Origin: Blepharisma stoltei
Lineage: Eukaryota; Ciliophora; Heterotrichea; Heterotrichida; Blepharismidae
Direction of reading: 5' to 3'
NCBI GenBank assembly: GCA_914767885.1
Contig: CAJZBQ010000028.1
Span: 248,001-312,000 of the forward strand
Length of the DNA: 64,000 bases
In this document: one piece after another, positions 48,734-59,500 of the stretch
Position numbering within the stretch: position 1 is the first letter of the stretch
Layout: each line of letters starts with the position of its first letter
Position numbers and translations under genes: made by a program
The notes under the pieces: generated by a model
What the model was told of the DNA's origin: nothing
The model's input: only the letters and a program-made list of their open reading frames with translations
Databases searched by the model: none

Positions 48734-49779
48734 ATGGAAACCATAATAAGTCGACAAACAAGCGGATCCGATCCTATAGATGTAGTTGAGCTGATTCTTG
48801 ATGATTGAAAAGGCAACTCCATATCAGAGCGCGACAAAATTTTAATCGAAGGTTTTGTTCATTTGGAATTTGTGTCATTTAATAATTGTGGGATTGAACA
48901 TATTGACAATTTTCCTGACTTACCAAATCTTATCAAATTAGATCTTACTCTCCTCTTCCGTAAGCAAACAAACCATTGGAAAAATCCCTATTTTTTGCCC
49001 AAAAACCTACCCTCCGTGAGCGAACACAAATTTTTTATGAAAAAAAAAATTGATATATAAGTGATAATTATTATAATGAAATCTCTAGCTACTTCTGTTT
49101 ATTTTTTTAAGCAGCTTGCATTTTAAAAACATAAATTTTGCAAATTAAATTAATTTTTACAAATTGGAATTTTTTTAATTTTCGAAAAAAAAATTCTATA
49201 AAATTTATATATAAATTTTTTAAAAAAAATGAATCCCCTCAGTGAGCGAACAAAATATTTTTGTTCGCTCACCGAGGGGGGAGAGTTAGCAACAATAAAA
49301 TTTCAAGCGGCCTAATGAATCTCACTCATTTGAATGAACTAATGCAAATATCATTATCCGGTAACAAAATTAAAAGTTTTGATGAAATAAGCCACCTATC
49401 AAGCCTAGAAAACTTGATTTGTATGGATATTGAAAGGTGCCCAATTGCTGATACTCCAGATTATACTCAAAAAATTTTCGATGCAATTCCTCAGCTGCAA
49501 ATTTTGAATGAGAGAGATAGGCTGGGAAATAAGGTCAATATTTATTCAGATGAAGAGGAAGAAGAGAAACAAGAAAACGGAGGAAATGGAGAAAAGGGGC
49601 AGAGTGAGGAGGATGAAGGATCCGAAGAAGATGAAGAGGAAGATCAGGGTGACGTGGACTATGCAGAAGAATTAGGGGAGTTTAGCGATAGTGAGTTTTT
49701 TGACTTGACTGGATTTGAAAGTTTTCCGAAAAAAAGGAACAGAGAAGGAGAAGCCACCGATGAAGTGAAGAAAAGATAG
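48734..49779 (+). CDS. ANP32: ANP32 acidic nuclear phosphoprotein
   Basis: Removing MITE-A (48948-49288) gives 234 residues. N-terminal leucine-rich repeats: ELILDDW (TGA as Trp), LIKLDLSNNKISSG (spanning the MITE), THLNELMQISLSGNKI, then the LRR cap DAIPQLQILNERDRLG. The C-terminal third is a Glu/Asp tail (SEEDEGSEEDEEEDQ) ending in a basic nuclear signal (KKRNREGEATDEVKKR). Matches ANP32 in order and length; the family acts in chromatin and phosphatase regulation. Ends at TAG, with TAA two codons later. Confidence 0.92.
48948..49288 (+). mobile_element. MITE-A copy A10
   Basis: 341 bp, somewhat diverged, flanked by TTA. Removal restores the ANP32 motif LDLSNNKIS. Confidence 0.92.
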
Positions 49780-50064
49780 AGATAACTGGTTAATATTTTT
49801 TCCTAACAAATTATGCGAATATAAGATATGAGCTTCTTTTACTGTTATGAAATTCAAATTAAATGCAAAGAAGATACGTTTTGATGATAAATAATATCAG
49901 AATATTTGCCCTTTATACAGAATAGGCTATTTTATGTTAAATAGCATAAAATAAAATTTCTGAAAATTTGCTTTGCATCAGAATCCAATTGAATTCGTGT
50001 TTATTTTTAATCAAAATTTCAATAAAGAAAGACTATGACCATCTCCTAAATCGTCATATAAATA

Positions 50065-50604
50065 ATGCAAGATTATAAGATAATTAATGGAATCAGAGGC
50101 AGAAATTTCAAGAGATATCTACTTCAGCCATTAAAAACAAGATCAATCTCAAATTCTCACTTATTAGTCCGCAGCTCCTCTAAACTTATTATGTGCGACA
50201 ATCCCGGATTTGAAGAAACTAATAATAACGATAATGAATCTCACTGTATAAAGGTAGTTATTAGAACGCCTACAGATTTTACTGTAAACTCTAGCTATAA
50301 TGACTGGAGTTTTCAAGAAAATTCAATTAACAGTAGAAAGCATACAAGTAAAAGTTTCGATAAAGCTTGCCCAAGTATAGGCAGCGTTAGAAAAAATAAG
50401 ATTATTTCGGTATATAGCCAAAAATTCTTGCTGAAAAAGAATGAAATAAAATTGCCTCCAATTGAGCATGCATTTAGTATGCATGGCAAGAGAAATAGCA
50501 AAAATCCATTAAAAGCAAATGTAGTTAATATGCAAGAGTTGTTTACTACAACAGTTTTGCATAAGCAAAAAAGAGTGCCTCGATTTAATGAACTGCTATT
50601 TTAA
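50065..50604 (+). CDS. hypothetical protein
   Basis: Uninterrupted 179 residues starting MQDYKIINGIRG. Ser/Asn/Lys-rich with low complexity, no membrane segment or recognised domain. Coding potential is suggested by length and clean boundaries only. Confidence 0.55.
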   Translation: MQDYKIINGIRGRNFKRYLLQPLKTRSISNSHLLVRSSSKLIMCDNPGFEETNNNDNESHCIKVVIRTPTDFTVNSSYNDWSFQENSINSRKHTSKSFDKACPSIGSVRKNKIISVYSQKFLLKKNEIKLPPIEHAFSMHGKRNSKNPLKANVVNMQELFTTTVLHKQKRVPRFNELLF

Positions 50605-51078
50605 TTAAAATTTAAACAATTTTCCTTAAAGTCTTTTATATTGTGAGACATTATAATAAAAATAGCTTTAAATAATGCAGTTGCTTGAAACAATTTTATA
50701 GGTTTTTTCCTAAAAGATATCTTCGCCTTTTGCAAATCGGATTTTTGAAGTAAGGAAATTTTGATTTTAAATTTTTATAAAAAATTGATAGGTGATTAAG
50801 TGAGAGAAAACTCCGTATTATTATCCTGCTTATTTATCATATTAATCCATTTATAGAGTTAGTATAAAATGGTATTTACTCTCTCTTTATATTTTTTGAT
50901 GCTCTATGTAAATAATTTTAAATGTTAATTAATAGCATTTATCTATTTCCTCTATAATTCAGAGCTTTTCTATTAAAAAATTTTAACTTCTTGCTATAAA
51001 TAATCTATGCAATTCTTTCTAAATCCATTGTCATCTTACAAATTCAGCATTTAAGATTTTAAAATTTATTAACAAAAG
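50605..51078. other. noncoding spacer
   Basis: AT-rich region upstream of the AGC kinase. No ORF or repeat seen. Confidence 0.5.
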
Positions 51079-52373
51079 ATGGGAGGTTGCCTTAAATGTT
51101 TTGGCAGTGATAGCAAAGAAGATCCCAAAAAAGAGCCCATCATTGACAAAGAAGATTCTAAAACTAACACCACAAGTGACTCAATCACCCAGAGAAAATC
51201 ATCTGCAGCAGCTCCAGTGCAAATTACCCTTGAAGATTTCCAGATTGAAAAAGTCCTCGGAAAAGGTGCATTTGGAAAGGTGTTTTTAGTCACAAAAAAG
51301 GATAATGGGCAAGTTTATGCAATGAAGGCACTAAGAAAAGAAATGATTGAAAAGAGAAATCAAGTAGTTCATACAAAAACTGAGAGAGAAATTTTAGGCT
51401 CTATAGATTGTCCTTTTATCGTTCAGCTTCGGTTTGCGTTTCAGACGCCAGATAAGCTATACTTTTTGAAGTTATTTTTAATTAAATTAATAGGTAGACG
51501 ATAGTGGCTAATCATTATCTAAGATAGCATATATATGATTATGGACTTTATTAATGGTGGGGAATTATTTTTCCATTTAAGAAGGTCTACAAGTTTCACT
51601 GAAGAAAGAGCCAAGTTTTATGCTGCTGAAATTTTGCTTGCTTTAGATTATTTGCACACCCAAGGAATTATATATAGAGACTTAAAGCCTGAAAACATCC
51701 TTTTAGACGCTGAAGGACATGTAAAATTAACTGATTTCGGGCTCAGCAAACAATTTTTTGGAGCAGAAAATCAAAAAGCTTTCTCATTTTGTGGGACACC
51801 AGAATATCTTGCCCCAGAAATATTATTATCATTCTTAATAATTAACCACATATTATTTTCCAAAAAAAATCAAAATAAAATCTACTGTAAATTAATATAA
51901 AAGGAACTGGTCACGACAAAGCAGTCGATTTCTGGAGCTTAGGAGCTTTAATTTATGAAATGCTTGCAGGAGCTCCTCCTTTCTACTCAAGAAACAGAGA
52001 ACAAATGTTTAGAAATATGCTCTCCAAGCCTGTCGAAATGAAGCCTCATTTTTCACCAGCAGCTTGTGACATATTAAAATCGCTTTTGCAAGTCGATGTA
52101 ATTTTTATTTAGCCAAGAAGAAGACTTTCAAACGCTAATGAAGTCAAAACTCACCAATTTTTTGAAGGTATTGATTGGGGGAAATTGTGGAAAAAAACTA
52201 TTGAAGCACCATTTATACCAAAAGTGAAAGGACCTAGAGATTTGCAGAACTTCGATAAAATGTTTACTGAAGAAAAGGCTGAAGAGTCGTTAATTGTTAC
52301 TCATTTGAATGCTGAACAAAAAGCTGCGAACAGATATGATGGGTTTACTTATAAGGATCCATCTCATTTATAA
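51079..52373 (+). CDS. AGC-family Ser/Thr kinase
   Basis: Removing two IESs (51462-51533, 51823-51899) and an intron (52098-52112) gives 376 residues. N-terminus MGGCLKCFG suggests myristoylation or palmitoylation. Kinase motifs: [40 protein letters not shown] and DFWSLG. A C-terminal AGC tail has [12 protein letters not shown] and FDKMFTEE, and a hydrophobic-type motif [11 protein letters not shown]6K/AKT-like; closest subfamily not decided. Confidence 0.93.
51462..51533. other. short TA-flanked IES in AGC kinase
   Basis: 72 bp; excision at TA joins TPDKLY to [11 protein letters not shown]. Confidence 0.85.
51823..51899. other. short TA-flanked IES in AGC kinase
   Basis: 77 bp; excision at TA joins EYLAPEI to [12 protein letters not shown]. 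Confidence 0.87.
52098..52112 (+). other. 15-nt intron in AGC kinase
   Basis: gtaatttttatttag, identical to the VPS35L intron. Removal joins LLQVD to PRRRLSN. Confidence 0.92.
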
Positions 52374-52479
52374 AATAAACAATAATTGTCTGGCTATACT
52401 TTCTTATAACAAATAAACTGGGGCTGATATATCATATTAATTAAATGCATTTTTGTAAGAAAGAATAGAAATAATTGTA

Positions 52480-52905
52480 TTAATGCTTATTTTTTGGACG
52501 GAATTTTGTCTTTTTGTGACCAAAATTGTTGTTCTTTTTCAAAAAATTTGGCTTCTTTATATAAAGTGTCCCGGATTTATATTTTCCAATCTCCGGACCT
52601 GTTGGCATCGGGTTTCTCTTTTCTTTTTTCTTTTTCTTCTTTTCTACAGGATTAAACCAATTGCTTTCTTTACTTAGCAGTGCATCATTTCTAGCATTTT
52701 CTTTCAATTCTTTTTCTTTTCTTAAAATTCCTTTATAAATGTTATAAGGAATTTTTGGATTTTTCTTTTGTTTTGCTCCTAATTTTTGAGCTTCTTTATC
52801 AAGAAATCTTTTTCTGAATTTAGAATCCATTCTTTCTGTGGCTAGTTTTCTTATATCATGGACTGCCTCTACGAAGTCATTCTTTTCCTTTTTCCTTTTA
52901 ACCAT
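52480..52905 (-). CDS. small basic protein, possibly ribosome-biogenesis type
   Basis: 141 residues, uninterrupted, Lys/Arg-rich (VEKKKKKKEKRNPMP). The block TGPEIGKYKSGTLYIKKP recalls DUF4602-type nucleolar proteins, but that is a weak match. Likely nucleolar on composition alone. Starts 17 bp from the end of the next gene. Confidence 0.6.
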   Translation of the reverse strand: MVKRKKEKNDFVEAVHDIRKLATERMDSKFRKRFLDKEAQKLGAKQKKNPKIPYNIYKGILRKEKELKENARNDALLSKESNWFNPVEKKKKKKEKRNPMPTGPEIGKYKSGTLYIKKPNFLKKNNNFGHKKTKFRPKNKH

Positions 52906-52922
52906 TAAGAAATTATAATTGG

Positions 52923-54155
52923 CTAATTATTATTATGATTTTGATTTGATACCCTAAATCTGGCAACTGCAAAAATCCACACCACGAAATATATAAAAAA
53001 TGCAAATACAGTAACAAGGAATAAGTAAAAATATAAAATGTTTCCTTTCGCAATGCATTTTCCAGATACAGGGCAATGGTGGTCAAGCCCTTCTACACAT
53101 AAATCGCAGTCATCACAGTGCTCTGAATTTGATGTTTTTACGACTTGGCATCTTTTGCAGAATGATGTGTCTTTTGATATTTTTCCTTGCTCTAATTCCC
53201 CCTTGATAAGTGAGTAAAAACCATTGGAATATCATTATTCAATCTAAATGAGTGAGCTAAAAATTTATAAACCCCCCCTCCGTGAGTGAACAAAACCATT
53301 AGAAAAATCGCTATTTTTTGCCAAAAAACCCACCTTCCGTGAGTGTGAACAAAAATTTTTTTAATAAAAAAATTTTTTATTGAAACAAAAATTTGATATA
53401 TAAATGATAATTAGTATAATGAAATCTAGAGCTAATTCTGTTTAATTTTAAACGAATTGCTTTTTAAAACATAAATTTTATAAATTAAATTAATATTTGC
53501 TTTTCCAATTTTTGTGAATTAAGATTTTTTTAAATTTCGAAAAAAACACATTTTTTTTTATAAAATTTATATATAAATTGTTTTAAAAAAAAAAAATTAA
53601 CCCCCCTCCGTGAGTGAACAAAAAATTTTTTTTGTTCACTCACGGAGGGGGGGAGTAAGAAAAAATATTCTAATTTATAATCAATAATTATTATAATGAA
53701 GCCTGTAGCTAGTTCTGTTAAATTTAAATAATTTGTATTCAAACATAAATTTAACAAATTAAATTAACTTTATCTTTCCAATATTTGGCATTTTTTTAAT
53801 ATTCAAAAAAATATAAAAATAATTACACCTTTGTGAGTAAGGCTTCTTGATAATCTTGTAACACGAGCCCAGGGTTTTTTAAAGCTGTACAGGCATATGA
53901 CAATAATCCTGTCGTGATGATAAAGAAGCCTGAATATTGCAGAGATGGGCCTACTTTTGGAGCCATAACAGTAAGGAATCCAATCAAAATAGCTAGTAAT
54001 AAAATATACATACAAACATTGAAAGGCCAATCAGGTCCAATAGTAATTCAAATTTCATCATCCCAATAATAAATATAGCACTTTCCAAGTTTATACAGCC
54101 CATTTTTCTTCATGACAGCTATTTCACTTATTTCACTAGTTTCTATTTCCTCCAT
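52923..54155 (-). CDS. DHHC palmitoyltransferase
   Basis: Removing the composite MITE-A (53196-53840) gives 195 residues. N-terminal part has a conserved (W)ITIGPDWPFN stretch with TGA as Trp and two membrane segments (YILLLAILIGFLTVM; FFIITTGLLSYACT). Then the DHHC Cys-rich domain: SFCKRCQVVK, EHCDDCDLCV, LDHHCPVSGKCI, and a third hydrophobic segment. It would S-acylate membrane-associated proteins. Short for the family but with the core intact. Confidence 0.9.
53196..53840 (+). mobile_element. old MITE-A (A11) carrying a younger MITE-A inside
   Basis: 645 bp flanked by TAA. The outer copy is diverged (CTTGATAAGTGAGTAAAAACC at left, CACCTTTGTGAG at right). The intact copy A12 sits within it. 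Removal of the whole joins QEALE to QGKISKD in the DHHC gene. Confidence 0.88.
53271..53658 (+). mobile_element. MITE-A copy A12 (nested)
   Basis: 388 bp intact copy flanked by TAA, inserted into the interior of an older MITE-A. Confidence 0.92.
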
Positions 54156-54194
54156 TTGGAATTATATATGAATAGATAATTTAATACATTTTTA

Positions 54195-55752
54195 TTATAA
54201 AGTTTTATACAGTGCTTCATATCTTTCTTTAGCTTGCTGCTCAGCTTTATTAGCATTCCTCTGGAGATTCAGCACTTTTTCTACATCTAGAGCTTTCAAT
54301 GGAAAAGATCTGTCTTTTTCATTCGCATAAGTTCTCAACATAAAATAGGCCTCATGTCAAATGATCGTGTAAATTTAACAGTACAACATTTCATAGAGGG
54401 AATTCTTTCTAAACTTTTTTGAAAGGGAGACATTTGACCGAAAAAAAAACCTGAAATGTCGACCAAAGGTACACTATTTAAAATTTTCGACCAAATTTTA
54501 TTTGATAAATACACACTATCAAAAGCACACAATTATTAGACCTGCATCTCATAAAATAGGCTTTTGCATAGTCAGCTCCTGAAATTTTCATCTCAAAATC
54601 CAGCAAAGTCAAAAATCTTGATTCCATGGTATTTATTTCTTGAACATCATATTTTGTTATTGCTACTGCAAAGCTATTATTTTCAAAAGATTCGTCGTCC
54701 CACACCTTAGAAGCCTCTACAAAGGAAATGAACATAATCCTTCTCCACGTATTTTGGTTCATTCTAATTCCAGTTTTGCCTATAAATCTATCTAAATATA
54801 CCAAGCTGACAATAGGGATTTCATTTTCCAGCTGTGCTCTTGCCATCAAATTTTTCGCAAAATTATAAATCGAGCTTTCATCAGCTTCTTCAGGCTCATC
54901 ATTAAAAATCTCTAACAGCCTAGATCTCATAGAATTTGGCATTGTGTTATTTATAACAGGCAAGTTTTGTTTAATATGACTTTCTAGTACGCGAGCATAG
55001 CATTTACAGACTTCTTCGATATCTAAATTCGCTATTGTTGACCTCATTTTCATAGAATCCATTGATTTTCCTACTTCATTTGTGTCAAGTCTTGAAGGGT
55101 TTTTGCATTCTTCAAAGGATGGAGATGTCTGAAAAAAACTGTCTCTGCTGATCTCCACAGGCATTTTGTTAGTGAGCTGTATTGGTGGTTGTGTTTTTAT
55201 TAAGTCAAATTCTAATTTCGCCTGAAGTGCTAAGGCTTCTTCTAGTTCTTCTTGGAGTCTTCTGATTTCATCTCTTTTTGAATCGGTAGCTGGGATATGA
55301 AGGTTATGTCTAGGAGATTTAGAGTCAAAAAGAGGACTTTCTCCAAGGGAAATCAGCCGATATGTTGTCATTGGAGCGCTAATAGAGGCAGCTCTTGTTG
55401 ATTCTTGGGAATAAATGCTTTCAAGTGTTGACAGCATTTCTCGAAACTTACTTTGGTGACCTGGAAGAGTCTTTATTTGTATTAAAAGGTCTTGCAGCTC
55501 TCTATCAGTCAAATTAAGTAAATCAGCTAAATTATCTTCATACCCTAGCTCTTGCAATTTCTATATATAGCCTACCCTATAATACTGCTGCAATGAGTGC
55601 TGCTTCAATAATGGAAATAGCGATGTTTCATAGCATGAAGCTGCTTTTTTAAAATTCTTCTGCGATTTTGCATGGGAATTAACTACTGGTCTGGCTGATT
55701 GAATCCTTTTCTGATGAATTTTATTCAATTGCTGCTCTTCCCACCTTTTCAT
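54195..55752 (-). CDS. CCNY: cyclin-Y-like protein
   Basis: Removing a 15-nt intron (55561-55575) and MITE-C (54351-54561) gives 443 residues. N-terminal basic helix (MKRWEEQQLNKIHQ), a helical domain (RKLQELGYEDNLADLLNL), a Ser-rich linker, then a cyclin box: PIVSLVYLDRFI, ASKVWDDESF, MESRFLTLLDFEM, DYAKAYFMLR (across the MITE) and SFPLKAL. These match the cyclin Y/Pho80-related class, which partners PCTAIRE/CDK14-16-type kinases. Confidence 0.88.
54351..54561. mobile_element. MITE-C copy C2
   Basis: 211 bp flanked by CATAAAATAGGC (54339-54350 and 54550-54561). Ends match copy C1 (CTCATGTCAAATGAT; GATGCAGGTCTAATAATTG). Removal restores the cyclin gene. Confidence 0.82.
55561..55575 (-). other. 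15-nt intron in cyclin gene
   Basis: gtaggctatatatag on the minus strand; removal joins LQQYYR to KLQELGY. Confidence 0.88.
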
Positions 55753-56032
55753 TTATATTAAAAATTTAACTTAAAAGAATGCTTATTCCTCCTTTTAAAT
55801 TTGAAATTAAATATCACAGTAAAATATTATATAAAGCTTTCTCGTAAAAAATATTTTTATATATAAAAGAATATCGATTCAAATAACAAAATTTGTTTAA
55901 ATAGTACTCTACTTGCATTTACCTTTTTAAAATATAACAAATTATAGGCAAATTTTAATTTTTATTTGGATAAATTAATTTTTACTTATAAAATTAAAAT
56001 TTTGCTTAAAATTTAAGCGAGGAGTTAGCTTA

Positions 56033-56466
56033 TTAAAAGGTGTATTTGATTACTGGGATTGCCATGTCAACACCGTCTTCCAAGCTTTCACAGGATGCTT
56101 CAATAGCTAAATATCTTCTTCCTTCAATAATTCTAACTCCACTAATTTCTTGGTACAAGTCTTGCAAAATCTTAGGCAGTCTGTCCCCATGCTTGTTTCC
56201 TGGCAAGTATCCATTATAAATGCAAGTTTTTCCGCATGATACAATATTGACTTTTAGCTTATGCTCAGTTTTAAGCTTGTTGATAAACTCTCCCAATGAA
56301 CAAGGGCCTTGAATTGCCATCTTGTCCCATGTTGAGAATGCTTCAGGATATGCGCGAACTGGACCCATAAGAATTGGATCATAGGCCTTGGTTCTGGTTC
56401 TTACTGGTGGTGATGGTTCGCTGAGTACAAATAATGGCTTACTTTACTTACTTACTTACTTACTAC

Positions 56467-56556
<90 letters not shown>

Positions 56557-59500
56557 GTTACATAGTTTTTAAGGTGTCTAGTGCCCACACCCCTTAATTA
56601 AAAAGGGTCAAAGCGACAACTAGTGACGTCACCAAGCCATCTTGGAATATGTGGTCAGCCCACACCCAAGCCTTCTATAAGGCTAGTCGCCAGATAAATC
56701 GCCGCACATCTCACCCGGCGCGTTGCCGTCGCTCGTCCAGACTCAGCTCCTGCGCGTGTTCCGCCTAAGGGTCATCCTCCCGTGGGGACGTGCTGAGAGG
56801 TAAAACTCCGAAATCTTGAGTGCACTGAGGAGTCGTGCCTTTGGTTATCCCCAAAGTTAAACGACTATTGCTGTGCAGAAGTTCTCGAGAGAAAACCCAA
56901 CCCCATAAATAAAATTCCATGAGGGAGAGAAAATTGGCAGAGCCAATTTCTCTCGAACCGAATGCCATTTTATTTATGAGTACAAATAATGGCAGTGCGA
57001 CATTTTACTTAATTACTTAAAGCACTTATGGAGAAGTCCCCTGTAGGCCTGCACGCCCGCTACTTGCCTCCGTATAATGTTCCACAGCTTGCTTACAAAT
57101 CCAGACAAGGCCTTCTACTGCATTGCTTCTCACGGACGAAGGCTGAACTATAAAAACCGGAGCCCAGGACGAAACACCCGGTATCGCGCTAAGAATTTCC
57201 CCAATTGACCAAGTAACAATCTTTAGCTTGGATGGGCATCCTCATTTCAACTCCATCGAACCATCTCCTAGCGAGATAAACCCTTGACTTTCGATTTTAG
57301 CATGCTGTCAGCTAAATCCTGCATTGCACTCCACCAAGCCCAGTTAAACCTAGCCGGATACACATTTCCGAACGCTGTGTCCTCTTCCACAAGTTGAGTT
57401 TCCTAATGAACTTTCCAGTGCAGGTGTTAAGAGGGCAGACTAACTGGCCACACCATTTACATATATATCGCAGTGCAAGATTTACAAACGCATTTCTATA
57501 AGCTTCCACATTTTCATGGATAAACAGCTTATAAAGCTCAACACCTACAAGTCCTGCAATCATTGCAGTTGTTGTAGCAATTGCTGGGATGATTTTTCCA
57601 GCTATCATTTTAGTCTTATTTCTATCAGCTTCAGCAATTTTGTAGTTTCTAGCTCTTAAGTTGGAAGCAGCGTTAATGAAATCAATGTGGAAATTGGTGT
57701 CATCGTCTTTTTCAAATTGAGCTGGATGTAGTCTATGGCTTTTAATGGCTTCATCAACAATTTTCATTTCATTTAAAAGGTTAGCTAATACAGCTTCTTC
57801 ATCTCCAGCACCTCCTGCTTGTTGCTGCTCATTCTCTTCAAGCTGAATATGGACTTGTTTAGGCACGAAAGGCTTGACTTGAACTTTTTGAGCAATTTCT
57901 CTGACTTCATTGACGTTCTTGTTTTGAGGAATTCCGAGGTTTGCAGCAATTAAGTTAGCCATGCATAACACAAAGGTGATTTGAGTTTCGTCTGAAGCGT
58001 CAAAAATAAGAGGGGTTGGAGCTCTCTTAGGGCCTGACCAGAAAGGCTGGCCGTCTTTAGTTTTATAGTCAACTGGGAAGTTGTGGATTAGCTGAGCAAT
58101 AATGTCGTGGAAAAGCTCTTGGAGTTTTTCTCTGGCAAGTTTGACGCATTCTTCGTAGCTTGGGTTTCTCATGATTTGTAAGAAGTTTTTGATTTTTTCA
58201 AGTTTTTCTCTTTGGACTGTTGTATTTCCTGCTGACGGTAAAGTTGCAAGGTACTTAATTGGATCTTCAAGGTATTTGTTGAGTTCTTGAGGACCATCAG
58301 AAAATGTCCCTTCAAACTCATCTCTAGCCCATTCAATACAATGTTCAATTGAATGTGGGAAATTTTTCAGTGTGCACATAGGAATGCTTTCTTCTGGAGG
58401 ATCTTGAGAATCTCCATAGCTTTGAGTCTTATGTGGAAGACAGATCTGAACATTAGCTTTGGTTCCCAATGTTCCACTTTCCAATAATGGCTTCTCATAC
58501 CACACACATCTTCCATCAACATACAGTCTTGCATTAACGTTATCAACAGCATTAGTCACAAAATCTAAGTTGCCCCAAAATGCATCGTTGAAAATCACTT
58601 CGTTTTCAGGGTTAACTCTGTTTTGCAGAGCTCTCACATTTAGATCTGTGTTCATTTTCTGGGCTTCTCTAGCTGCACTTTCACTTTTACTGTGCCCCAC
58701 GTCGTCTTTTCTAAATAAAAATTGTCTGTTCAAGTTTGAGACTTCAATTGAGTCGTCATCAGTCACAATAACGCTGCCAGTGGTAGAGGCAACGCCCATA
58801 AGTGCGAATAGTTTCAAATATTCACAGCCTAAAGCGCCTGCACCGACCAAGAAAGTTTTGATTGCTCCAATTCGGTTTTGGAGATCTCTGCCAATAATGG
58901 CAATTTGGTCATCATAACGAGTATTTGTAGGTGTTCTGTCAACAGCGCCTTCAGGGATTATTTCAAAGAAGTCAATATGAAGCCACTGGTGCATTGGGGA
59001 GTATTTCCCTGTGAATTTTATGATTTCTTGAGCCATTACACCACCCCAGAAAGCAGCGATTGGAGAAATCTGTGCTCTAGCATAAAGAGCTACTTTTTCT
59101 ACCACTTTTGCGTCAACTTCGTCAACAAACAGCTTTTCTTGGTCTTTGGCGGCTTGGTTAATTTCTCTGGCAAGAGCTACAACTTCATCAGCATGAGCTT
59201 GGTTGTGGAGCTCTGGCAAACTTCCATGGCGTCTTTGGAACTCTCTTAAGGCTCTAAAAGCAATATGTAAGTGCTCACTTCTTCCGAATTTCCCGAGATC
59301 TGGGACTGGAAGTGGATCTTTTACGATTGGGTTCAAGTTTGACTCTTCCCAAGACTTGAAGTGGAATTTTTCAGGGATTTTGACTTGTTCAACGATACCT
59401 TCTCTTTGGTAAGCTTGATAGCCAGTTGTATCTTCAATTGAAAAAGTGTATGGGCCAAGCACTTTGATAGGTCTTGGTGGGGAATTGTTAAGTTCTTCCA

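Noticed and set aside
56388-56597. Leu/Tyr/Thr-rich ORF across the ACTT repeat
   Set aside because: Direct translation of a microsatellite.
57312-57476. UBA1 C-terminus ending in CKWCGQLVC and GLGGVQCRI
   Set aside because: That segment is R12 sequence; the true ubiquitin-fold domain continues at 56438-56033 after removing R11 and R12.
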